Notes under the pieces: generated by a model
Told to the model about the DNA's origin: nothing
Databases searched by the model: none
Seen by the model: only the letters and a program-made list of their open reading frames with translations
Part shown: positions 1 to 5,877 of the stretch, piece after piece
Layout of the letters: every line of letters starts with the position of its first letter
Numbering within the stretch: the stretch's first letter is position 1
Source: an uncultured Bacteroidales bacterium
GTDB lineage: Bacteria > Bacteroidota > Bacteroidia > Bacteroidales > Paludibacteraceae
NCBI GenBank assembly: GCA_903929065.1
Contig: CAIYTJ010000668.1
Span: 1 to 6,112 of the forward strand
Direction of reading: 5' to 3'
Length of the DNA stretch: 6,112 bases
Translations under genes and position numbers: made by a program

Positions 1-2430
1 ATAATTAACCTCAGCATTAATAATATGAGGTGACTGACCAACTAAAGGAATAATTTCTATCCTCTTTTCAACTACATCAGGTGAAGGATAAAAGTTTTTA
101 GGATAATCCATCCTTGAAGAAGTGAAGGTATAATTACAGCTTACTCCAAAATTACCGAAATATTTAGTCCCAACTAACTCGAAACCAAAGTTGGTACATG
201 GGCTTGACAAATTTTTCGGAGTAGTCTGGTTGTTTGCACCGAGCATATCTACAATGGGATGTTCAATGTATTTATAAAAGACACCCGCGGTAAATATCTC
301 TTCTTTGTTGATATACATTTCATACCTGGCATCGTAACAAGTCCCACGGGAATGATTTAAATGAGGATTCCCCTGCGAGCCACCATTTACTCCTTGTGCA
401 TAAAAATCAACCAAATCGGTATAATTAGGTCGGCTTATTCCCTGATAAGCTGAGAAACGAAGGTTTTGTTTGTCTGTAAACTGATAATTCAGGTGGAGAC
501 TCGGAAGCACATCAAAGTACTTAAATTTATTGGTTGTAAAAGGAACTAACACATTTTGAGTTTCACTGTGATAGTTGGTTTGATAGGTAAATTCAACTCG
601 AACGCCTGTAAGTATTTGAAGTTTTCCAAAGTTTGTTTTTACCTGCCCATAAGCAGCTTCAATATTTTCTGTTGCTTTGTAATTACCCGGATTATTTATC
701 GGATTTCCGTTTCGTTGTTGAGCATTCCTGTTTTGAGTGAGTTCTACGGTTTGAATATCAGGATTTGGTGGGTTTACTATTGGGGCATCAAAAGTATATT
801 CATTGGCATAATTGTTCCTGAATTTTACTCTGGCCATACCGCCCACTTTAAAATCGAAACTATGATCGAAAATAACGGGCTTATATTTTATATTTACATA
901 AGCATCTTTGTTTTCGTCGGTATTGTGTTGCCATTCGCGTGTAACGCAACTTGAATAATTCAGGTAAACAGGTTGTACGGTCGGATGAATTATCTGTACA
1001 TAATTTACTGTAACTAAATCAGGCGATTGCGAAGTGGCTACAGAATATAAAAGCGTCCAGTCAATTTCCAAGGTTTTTGATAAATCATGATGACCCTGAA
1101 GATTAAAGCTGTTTAAAGTTGAGATATCGATATTAGTAACATCATTTGAGCCGACTCTTCCCCAATTAATTTCTGCAGTGGTATCTGATTCATTACGGGT
1201 TTTAGTCTCTCTCATCTGAAAATATGAATTGTATAAACTAATTCTGTTTTTTTCATCAATTTGATAATCCAGTTTGATGTTTGAACCAATCCTCAGTGCT
1301 TGTGTATCATAAGGTCTTCTGTTTTTAGAAGTGTAAGATATAACATTAGCTGTTGACAAATCCGGAGTGAAATTTGTATCGATGCTTCCCTGACTGGTAT
1401 TGGATACGGTAGCTGAAATCAAAACGCCAAATTTGTTGTGTAAAAATCGATGGCCATAAGAGAAACTTCCATTTAAATCAAGTGGAGCTTGTATTTGTTT
1501 TATTACCATGTTTTCTCTGGTAAAATCCGACAAATTTGCCAAATAAGAATAATCAGGATACTGACTTAAGTTTCTTTCTGCCGGATCTTTCATTGCAACA
1601 ACACTGCTATTAAATGTGGACAGTTTATGATCGAAAAAAAACTGATTATATCCGGTTGCAAAATCCAGCGAAAAAAGAGGTTCAATGGGAGCATTTTTCA
1701 TTTCAACATTTACAGTACCACCTAAACCATTTCCTTCCTGATCGGGTGTCAGTGCTTTGGTTACTTCAACTCGACCTACTAAGTTTGAGGGTATAATATC
1801 CAATGGAACAGATCTTACTGACCCACTTGTACTGGGAGCAGCAGATCCATTAATCAACGTATTGCTGTAACGTGGAGGCATTCCTCTTATGATTGCTTCA
1901 GTGTTATTACCCGTACTGTTTTTCACCATTGAAATACCTGAGACCCTTTGCAGTACGTTCGCCACATTTAAGTCCGGTAAAGTTTCTATGGTTTTGGCTG
2001 ACATAATATTAATAACATTCGAAGCGAGCTTTTCATCCAGTCTGGCACTTACATCTGTTTCTTTGTTTTTAGCACCTTTTACTTCCACATTGGCTAAATC
2101 CCTTGAGTCAGGGCGCAGATATATGTCGTAAATAAAAACATCATCATTCGATTTCAGGCTTATTGCTTCTTTGATGGTAAATTTATAACCCATCATTTTG
2201 GCCGATAAAGTATAAGTCCCTTTTGGAACGTTATTAAATGCATATTCTCCTTTTGTACCGGCTACAGCAACGAACTTCGTTCCCTTTATACTGACGATTG
2301 CGCCCTGAACTGATTCATGAGTATCACTGTCTATCACATGTCCTTTAATTGTTGACGCATTAATGAAACTTATTGAAACCAAAAACAAAGAAATAAAGAT
2401 GATTAATAATCGATGTACAGATGAAGCCAT
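1..2430 (-). CDS. TonB-dependent outer-membrane receptor, 3' end missing
   Basis: This reads as one uninterrupted frame of 810 codons from an ATG at 2430 to the left edge, so the C-terminus lies outside the window. Residues 1-25 are a signal peptide (hydrophobic core LLIIFISLFLVSISF, likely cleavage after INA). Residues about 26-107 form a carboxypeptidase-regulatory-like beta-sandwich (KGHVIDSDTHESVQGAIVSIKG; GEYAFNNVPKGTYTL), common in Bacteroidota receptors. Residues about 120-245 are the plug domain (ETLPDLNVANVLQRVSGISM, IRGMPPRYSNTLINGS, VEVTKALTPDQEGNGLGGTV). The rest is beta-barrel, including SRPNYTDLV at the typical late-barrel position, followed by GNPHLN and FYKYIEHPIVD. Such receptors import scarce substrates across the outer membrane using TonB-ExbBD energy. 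The plug and barrel resemble the large family that includes TonB-Xanth-Caul type receptors, whose usual length suggests that roughly 100 residues are missing. The substrate cannot be told from sequence. No SusD-like partner is visible. Proximity to pstS hints at phosphorus nutrition, but this is inference only. Confidence 0.95.
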   Translation of the reverse strand, partial: MASSVHRLLIIFISLFLVSISFINASTIKGHVIDSDTHESVQGAIVSIKGTKFVAVAGTKGEYAFNNVPKGTYTLSAKMMGYKFTIKEAISLKSNDDVFIYDIYLRPDSRDLANVEVKGAKNKETDVSARLDEKLASNVINIMSAKTIETLPDLNVANVLQRVSGISMVKNSTGNNTEAIIRGMPPRYSNTLINGSAAPSTSGSVRSVPLDIIPSNLVGRVEVTKALTPDQEGNGLGGTVNVEMKNAPIEPLFSLDFATGYNQFFFDHKLSTFNSSVVAMKDPAERNLSQYPDYSYLANLSDFTRENMVIKQIQAPLDLNGSFSYGHRFLHNKFGVLISATVSNTSQGSIDTNFTPDLSTANVISYTSKNRRPYDTQALRIGSNIKLDYQIDEKNRISLYNSYFQMRETKTRNESDTTAEINWGRVGSNDVTNIDISTLNSFNLQGHHDLSKTLEIDWTLLYSVATSQSPDLVTVNYVQIIHPTVQPVYLNYSSCVTREWQHNTDENKDAYVNIKYKPVIFDHSFDFKVGGMARVKFRNNYANEYTFDAPIVNPPNPDIQTVELTQNRNAQQRNGNPINNPGNYKATENIEAAYGQVKTNFGKLQILTGVRVEFTYQTNYHSETQNVLVPFTTNKFKYFDVLPSLHLNYQFTDKQNLRFSAYQGISRPNYTDLVDFYAQGVNGGSQGNPHLNHSRGTCYDARYEMYINKEEIFTAGVFYKYIEHPIVDMLGANNQTTPKNLSSPCTNFGFELVGTKYFGNFGVSCNYTFTSSRMDYPKNFYPSPDVVEKRIEIIPLVGQSPHIINAEVNY

Positions 2431-2459
2431 TAGAATTGCTTAGTTGTTTTTAAATGATG

Positions 2460-2479
2460 ATTATTCAATCGTGAATAAT
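2460..2479. repeat. 8-bp inverted repeat in the receptor leader
   Basis: ATTATTCA at 2460-2467 and TGAATAAT at 2472-2479 are perfect inverted copies separated by 4 bases (ATCG). The element lies between the candidate promoter and the ATG of the TonB receptor. It could be an operator for a dimeric regulator or a weak hairpin in the 5' untranslated region. The same octamer recurs further upstream, which favours a protein-binding site. Function is inferred. Confidence 0.45.
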
Positions 2480-2489
2480 TTTTCATCGG

Positions 2490-2515
2490 CGAAAGTAGAG
2501 GACTGTCAATACAAA
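2490..2515 (-). promoter_or_regulatory. Candidate promoter of the TonB receptor gene
   Basis: Read on the minus strand, TACTTTCG (2497-2490) matches the Bacteroidota -7 element TAnnTTTG at five of its six fixed bases, about 60 bases before the ATG. A TTTG lies 14 bases upstream (2515-2512) and could act as the -33 element, although this spacing is shorter than usual. A second TTG at 2509-2507 is too close. The call rests on similarity to the known consensus and on position, so it is tentative. Confidence 0.35.
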
Positions 2516-2539
2516 ATCATTAAAGAGATGTGAAAGACA

Positions 2540-2576
2540 GAATAACACCTATTAAAAACGGAATAATACATATTAA
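2540..2576. repeat. Pair of 16-bp direct repeats with 21-bp period
   Basis: GAATAACACCTATTAA (2540-2555) and GAATAATACATATTAA (2561-2576) match at 14 of 16 positions and start 21 bp apart, which is two turns of the helix. They lie about 45-80 bp upstream of the candidate -7 element of the TonB receptor gene, where activators commonly bind. Same-face tandem sites are typical of response regulators and some other activators. The regulator is unknown. Confidence 0.45.
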
Positions 2577-2736
2577 GAAGATGAGTCAAAAAAAGAATTA
2601 TTATTCAAAATCCAGTATTGAGAATTAATAAATATGCCTATTCTATTGGATTTCAGGTCAATTATTCATTTTATTCCATTTCTATCTTTTAATTCAATAT
2701 TTCGTTTTGAATAATATGGATTGTAATGGTTTTGAC

Positions 2737-2784
2737 TTACAGTAATAAACTTTAGCATTTTTTTTGCGAGATGGTTTACAGTAA
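2737..2784. repeat. Two TTACAGTAA boxes 39 bp apart
   Basis: Identical 9-bp near-palindromes (TTAC, A, GTAA) occur at 2737-2745 and 2776-2784, and both are followed shortly by an A-rich AAAC. Another near-palindrome, TAAACTTTA, lies between them at 2746-2754. The second box abuts the terminator of the glycosyltransferase operon. They could be paired operators, but the sites are short and AT-rich. Confidence 0.3.
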
Positions 2785-2818
2785 AAACCAAAAAAGCCGC
2801 CTTCACAGGCAGCTTTTT
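2785..2818 (-). terminator. Intrinsic terminator of the phosphoesterase-glycosyltransferase operon
   Basis: On the minus strand AAAAAGCTGCCT (2818-2807), loop GTGA, and AGGCGGCTTTTT (2802-2791) form a 12-bp stem with one G-U wobble. It is followed by a T, GG and a further T run. It begins about 33 bases after the glycosyltransferase stop codon. On the plus strand the wobble becomes a C-A mismatch, so the structure favours minus-strand transcripts. Confidence 0.82.
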
Positions 2819-2851
2819 ACAAATTAAAGAAGTGAATTGAAAACGTTGATT

Positions 2852-3955
2852 CTATAAAGTTACTAAGACAGATGAATGCTGAGGTTCTATTCGGGAAAGT
2901 TCGTTCATAAAAAGTGATTCGGCGGTGTGAACCCAGTAATTGAATTCCAGTGTCTTCTTATATTTCGGGACAAAATCCAGCAGTAGATCCAGATCAAACT
3001 CATTAGCCGAAACACCTATTCCCGATTGTAAAGCATCCATCACATTGCATTCCTGCTCAATGTGCGTTGGCACCATTAAAACGGGTTTTTGCAGGTACAT
3101 AGCCTCACATACCGATTCGAAACCGCCGGTGGTAGCATAGGCTTTCGAACCGGCCATATATTCCAGAAAAAGTGTGTCGCTGAGTGTATGCATTGTAAGT
3201 GTTGGAGTCAATGATTCCGATTCTTTCACATTCTTTTTATCCCAAAAGAAATGAAGTTCTGTCTGGGGATTTCTTTTGCTCCATGCGGTCAACTCGGCGG
3301 AATATCCACTGTTCAGCAAATATCCGTGGATATAATTTCCTTTGTGTGTTTTGTAATGAATAACTTCTTTTCGAAGTAAGGGTGGAACAATAACAATTTT
3401 TCCATATCGATTCACTTCGGACGAACGAAACGAAAGTGCCAGTATTTTGGAGGAATTCCACGCCGTAAACCGGGTGTAACCATTCAGCAGGTTGAATTGT
3501 ATACGGTTTCTTCCCTTATAATTAAAGTCGGGAGTCAGAAAATAATACTGATGTGCCACATTTATCATGGGCGGACCGGGATTAAACACACCGTAAGTTA
3601 CGCCGCAAAGCAATTCATAAAAGTTGACAACCACATCGGGTTTTTTATCCACGATTGTCTTTCGGATCGTAAATAAACTCTGAATATAAACCGGCAACAA
3701 AAGCAGGTTGTACAGAATACTGATTAAAAGTGGAGAACCTTTTCCCTTTGGTGTTGGTAAAAAGTTGGGGCTTTGAAAACGAATAATTTCCGTATCTATT
3801 TTTTTAGCAAAGAAATCAGGTAAAGTACGTTTGGCGCTGCTTCCCACCATAACTGCCACCACTGTGTGACCGTTACGTTCAAGCATGGCTTTCAAACTTA
3901 ATGTCTGCGTAAAATGCCCGCGCCCCTCACCCTGAACTACAAACAAATATCTCAT
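2852..3955 (-). CDS. MurG-like GT-B glycosyltransferase
   Basis: This is a complete 367-residue protein, from ATG at 3955 to TAG at 2852. The N-terminal domain opens with a beta strand and glycine loop (RYLFVVQGEGRGHFTQ, residues 2-17) like the GxGH loop of MurG and other GT28-type enzymes. The best Pfam guess is the Glyco_trans_1_3 group. A hydrophobic stretch at about residues 75-97 probably contacts the membrane. The C-terminal domain has the sugar-nucleotide signature TTGGFESVCEA (275-285), followed by KPVLMVPTHIEQECN (290-304), which matches the family's GG-xxx-EA and QE-x-N pattern. It probably transfers a sugar from a nucleotide donor to a lipid or envelope acceptor at the inner face of the inner membrane. 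Donor and acceptor are unknown. Its ATG lies 4 bases after the stop of the phosphoesterase gene, so the two are very likely cotranscribed and translationally coupled. It is not MurG itself: no peptidoglycan genes are nearby and the sequence is divergent. Confidence 0.9.
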   Translation of the reverse strand: MRYLFVVQGEGRGHFTQTLSLKAMLERNGHTVVAVMVGSSAKRTLPDFFAKKIDTEIIRFQSPNFLPTPKGKGSPLLISILYNLLLLPVYIQSLFTIRKTIVDKKPDVVVNFYELLCGVTYGVFNPGPPMINVAHQYYFLTPDFNYKGRNRIQFNLLNGYTRFTAWNSSKILALSFRSSEVNRYGKIVIVPPLLRKEVIHYKTHKGNYIHGYLLNSGYSAELTAWSKRNPQTELHFFWDKKNVKESESLTPTLTMHTLSDTLFLEYMAGSKAYATTGGFESVCEAMYLQKPVLMVPTHIEQECNVMDALQSGIGVSANEFDLDLLLDFVPKYKKTLEFNYWVHTAESLFMNELSRIEPQHSSVLVTL

Positions 3956-3959
3956 TTTC

Positions 3960-4811
3960 CTAGAAAAACGGATTAAAGAAATTATTGGTAAATGCCACTC
4001 TCATCGCACTTCTCTCGGTAGTTTTGGGGAAGTTGATAACTTCCACCGGCTTAATTTGTTCAATCGCTTCACTGTGCATATATACTTCCCAGGTTCCATC
4101 TTCATGTTCCAATAAGGCCGACATGGTTTCCACCCAATCGCCGGAATTCAGGTAATGAATACTGTCAATCATTTTGTCAGCAGGTTGGTGTATATGTCCG
4201 CAGATAATTCCGTCGGCATGTTTTACTTTTGCCAGTGCCACAAGTTCGTTTTCGTAATTGGAAACATACGAAACTGCTGTTTTTACTTTTTGTTTGATGC
4301 TTTGCGAAAGCGAGAAATATTGCAGCCCTTTTTTGGCGCGATAGATATTGTATAAGCGGTTTACCCAAAGCAGGAAGGTGTAGCCCACATCACCCAATTT
4401 AGCCAGCCAAACCATATTGGAAGTGATATTATCAAAAACATCACCATGAACTATATAATAACGTTTACCATTCCGTTCGTGAACATAATCTTTTTCGATA
4501 GAAATATTGGCAAATTCGAATGGTGCTATATGATCAATAAAATCATCGTGATTTCCACGGATATAGATCACCCGGGTATTATGATTTTCCATCATTTTCA
4601 TGATGATTTTGAAGAAGTCGGTGTGCTCTTTTTTCCACTTGCCTTTGCCTCCTTTTTGTAAATGCCAGCCATCAATGATGTCGCCATTCAGAATAAGGGT
4701 ATTACAGTTCACAGTTTTCAGAAAATCGGCCAGTTCGCGGGTTTTGGAATGTTCTGTTCCAAGATGAACATCAGAAATAACAATGGTAGGATAAAATTTT
4801 TGATTGTACAT
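3960..4811 (-). CDS. LpxH-like metallophosphoesterase (UDP-2,3-diacylglucosamine diphosphatase family)
   Basis: This is a 283-residue calcineurin-like phosphoesterase. Numbered from the ATG at 4811, it has every metal-binding block: SDVHLG (D14, H16), GDIIDGW (D44), GNHDD (N87, H88), HGDVFD (H122) and GHIHQP (H206, H208). The segment at about residues 135-162 (WLAKLGDVGYTFLLWVNRLY and following) is a hydrophobic helical insert, like the lid that contacts the acyl chains in LpxH-type enzymes. The family hydrolyses a pyrophosphate bond in UDP-diacylglucosamine, but many Bacteroidota carry several homologues, so the substrate here is uncertain. The frame stays open 16 codons further to a TTG at 4859. 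I prefer the ATG because it begins just before the conserved strand, has an A-rich leader, and the longer version would overlap a promoter-like sequence. It heads a two-gene unit with the glycosyltransferase 4 bp downstream, suggesting a joint role in lipid A or glycolipid metabolism. Confidence 0.92.
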   Translation of the reverse strand: MYNQKFYPTIVISDVHLGTEHSKTRELADFLKTVNCNTLILNGDIIDGWHLQKGGKGKWKKEHTDFFKIIMKMMENHNTRVIYIRGNHDDFIDHIAPFEFANISIEKDYVHERNGKRYYIVHGDVFDNITSNMVWLAKLGDVGYTFLLWVNRLYNIYRAKKGLQYFSLSQSIKQKVKTAVSYVSNYENELVALAKVKHADGIICGHIHQPADKMIDSIHYLNSGDWVETMSALLEHEDGTWEVYMHSEAIEQIKPVEVINFPKTTERSAMRVAFTNNFFNPFF

Positions 4812-4831
4812 TGCTGTAGTTTTTTTGATTA

Positions 4832-4859
4832 CAAAGTAACTGCAACCATATTGCGACAA
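4832..4859 (-). promoter_or_regulatory. Candidate promoter of the phosphoesterase-glycosyltransferase operon
   Basis: On the minus strand TTACTTTG (4839-4832) matches TAnnTTTG at five of six fixed bases, and a TTG lies 17 bases upstream (4859-4857). The -7 element ends 20 bases before the ATG at 4811, with an A7 tract in the short leader. It sits downstream of the pstS terminator, which fits independent transcription of this operon. This is a consensus match only. Confidence 0.42.
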
Positions 4860-4903
4860 TACAACAGTACTATTAAGAAGCTGTTACACTTTGGTTTAAG
4901 CAT

Positions 4904-4934
4904 AAAAAAGGCTGCCGAATTCAATCCGGCAGCC
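4904..4934 (-). terminator. Intrinsic terminator of pstS
   Basis: On the minus strand GGCTGCCG (4934-4927), a 9-base loop, and CGGCAGCC (4917-4910) form a perfect GC-rich 8-bp stem followed directly by six T (4909-4904). It starts about 55 bases after the pstS stop codon. This is a textbook rho-independent terminator and separates the phosphate genes from the phosphoesterase operon. Confidence 0.9.
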
Positions 4935-4959
4935 CCTTTACATATTTCAATACTGTGTC

Positions 4960-4987
4960 AACTGTTAACTGTTAACTGTTAACTGTT
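4960..4987. repeat. Four tandem copies of heptamer AACTGTT
   Basis: Four exact AACTGTT units run head to tail from 4960 to 4987 (AACAGTT on the transcribed strand). A diverged copy with one T-to-C change extends the array leftward to about 4952. The array begins one base beyond the pstS stop codon (4989-4991) and lies before the terminator, so it sits in the 3' untranslated region. Each junction creates a GTTAAC palindrome. Copy number could vary by slippage without changing the protein. Confidence 0.9.
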
Positions 4988-4988
4988 T

Positions 4989-5798
4989 TTACTTCAATGG
5001 CACATAACCTACTTTTTCAACAATTTTCTGACCTTCGTCTGAAAGTACAAAGTTTACGAAAGGTAAGTATTTGCTTTCTTTTGATTTTTCGTAGTAGAAA
5101 AACAACGGACGAATAATCGGATAAGTTTTGTTTTTGGCTGTAACTTCGGTTGGTTCAATATAGTTTTTACCATCGAATGAAACATGAATAGCTTTAACTG
5201 AAGAGTTTAAATAAGCCAATCCTACATAACCGATAGCACCTTTAGTCTGGCTTACCGATTGAACGATAGCTCCGGTTGCAGGCATACTTAGGATTGAACT
5301 CATATAGTTTTTGTTCAACAATACATATTCTTTGATAAAATCATAAGTACCTGAACTGGTTTCGCGTGAATAAGGAGTAATTTTCAAATCAGCACCACCT
5401 ACTTGTTTCCAGTTAGTGATTTTACCGGTGAAAATACCTTCTAGTTGAGCGCGGGTCAGTTTAGTAACTCCGTTTGAAGGATTTACAATGATAGCTAATG
5501 CATCATAAGCAACAATTTTCTCAACGATAAATTTACCAGCTTCCTGACATTTAGCTTTTTCATCAAATTTCATTCTACGTGATGAAGTAGCAATATCAGT
5601 TGTACCTTCCAATAATGCAGCAATACCTACACCACTACCACCACCAATTACGGTTACAGATTTCCCTGTTTTTTTACCGAAAACTTCAGCTTCTTTTTGA
5701 GCCAATGGTAATACAGTGTCACTACCTTTTAATTTTTGAGCATAGAATGAAGGAGCGATTGCGCATACCAACATTACGGATAAAATAAGTTTTTTCAT
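4989..5798 (-). CDS. pstS: Phosphate ABC transporter substrate-binding protein PstS
   Basis: This is a complete 269-residue periplasmic binding protein, from ATG at 5798 to TAA at 4989. Residues 1-20 are a Sec signal peptide (MKK, hydrophobic core, SFYA then QK). There is no lipobox, so it is probably soluble in the periplasm. The mature protein has the phosphate-binding loops of the PBP-like family: GSDTV (25-29), GGGSGVGIAAL (52-62), TTDIATSSR (66-74) and SRETSSGT (144-151). It also has LEGIFTGKITNW (119-130) and GAIGYVGLAY (187-196), both characteristic of PstS proteins. The short length is usual for the compact Bacteroidota form. It captures inorganic phosphate and delivers it to the PstCAB permease. 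A porin-like gene ends 79 bp upstream in the same direction, consistent with a shared phosphate-uptake transcript. No pstC, pstA, pstB or phoU follows, and a terminator ends the unit. The leader is A-rich (AAATAAATAAAC then AAAACAAA before ATG) with no Shine-Dalgarno sequence. Confidence 0.94.
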   Translation of the reverse strand: MKKLILSVMLVCAIAPSFYAQKLKGSDTVLPLAQKEAEVFGKKTGKSVTVIGGGSGVGIAALLEGTTDIATSSRRMKFDEKAKCQEAGKFIVEKIVAYDALAIIVNPSNGVTKLTRAQLEGIFTGKITNWKQVGGADLKITPYSRETSSGTYDFIKEYVLLNKNYMSSILSMPATGAIVQSVSQTKGAIGYVGLAYLNSSVKAIHVSFDGKNYIEPTEVTAKNKTYPIIRPLFFYYEKSKESKYLPFVNFVLSDEGQKIVEKVGYVPLK

Positions 5799-5818
5799 TT
5801 TGTTTTGTTTATTTATTT

Positions 5819-5850
5819 ATTTTGGATTCGTCTGTTGACGAATCCAAAAT
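5819..5850. promoter_or_regulatory. Perfect 14-bp intercistronic hairpin upstream of pstS
   Basis: ATTTTGGATTCGTC (5819-5832) and GACGAATCCAAAAT (5837-5850) are perfect inverted copies around a 4-base loop. The hairpin lies 27 bases after the porin stop codon and 20 bases before the pstS start. In the minus-strand transcript it is followed by AAATAAATAAAC rather than a U tract, so it is not a standard terminator for these genes. On the plus strand a T-rich stretch follows, but no plus-strand gene is seen. It may stabilise the porin mRNA, mark a processing site, or tune the ratio of the two products. Confidence 0.75.
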
Positions 5851-5877
5851 TTGTTTGTTATTTTTATTGTTTAATTC

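Larger units (their letters stand above)
2461..2714. repeat. Cluster of TTATTC/GAATAA hexamers
   Basis: TTATTC occurs at 2461, 2601, 2662 and 2671, and its complement GAATAA at 2473, 2540, 2561 and 2709. Five of these extend to the octamer ATTATTCA or TGAATAAT (2460, 2472, 2600, 2661, 2708). The copies at 2600-2610 and 2705-2715 form an 11-bp perfect inverted pair (ATTATTCAAAA and TTTTGAATAAT). The region is AT-rich, but C-containing hexamers at this density are more than composition predicts by a rough hand estimate. They may be binding sites for one regulator of the downstream receptor. Confidence 0.4.
2431..2851. other. 421-bp intergenic regulatory region
   Basis: This gap separates the stop of the glycosyltransferase from the start of the TonB receptor. 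It is strongly AT-rich and holds, from right to left, the intrinsic terminator of the upstream operon, two TTACAGTAA boxes, a cluster of TTATTC/GAATAA hexamers, a pair of 16-bp direct repeats, a candidate promoter, and a small inverted repeat in the probable leader of the receptor gene. No convincing gene was found here. The longest ATG frames noted are 26 and 30 codons and resemble no family I recognise. Confidence 0.7.

Noticed and set aside
556..954. Plus-strand open frame of 132 codons
   Set aside because: It is fully antisense to the TonB receptor, whose minus-strand frame shows clear family motifs throughout. The plus-strand translation has no recognisable features.
1614..2131. Two shorter plus-strand frames opposite the TonB receptor
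   Set aside because: They lie opposite the signal-peptide, plug and early-barrel coding region and have no family resemblance or start context of their own.
2634..2714. 26-codon plus-strand frame in the intergenic region
   Set aside because: Its length is expected by chance in AT-rich DNA, it has no upstream signal, and it overlaps the repeat motifs.
3237..3461. Minus-strand frame of 74 codons inside the glycosyltransferase gene
   Set aside because: It is an overlapping frame of the real gene, starts internally, and lacks any domain.
4446..4982. Plus-strand frames opposite the phosphoesterase and the pstS terminator
   Set aside because: One is antisense to conserved metal-binding blocks and the other reads through the terminator and tandem repeats. 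Neither looks like a protein family.
4960..4987. Heptamer array considered as a CRISPR or phage attachment site
   Set aside because: The units are contiguous with no spacers, no cas genes are present, and there is no integrase or tRNA nearby.
5819..5850. Hairpin upstream of pstS considered as a terminator of the porin gene
   Set aside because: The minus-strand sequence after the stem is A-rich, not a T tract, so intrinsic termination in that direction is not supported.
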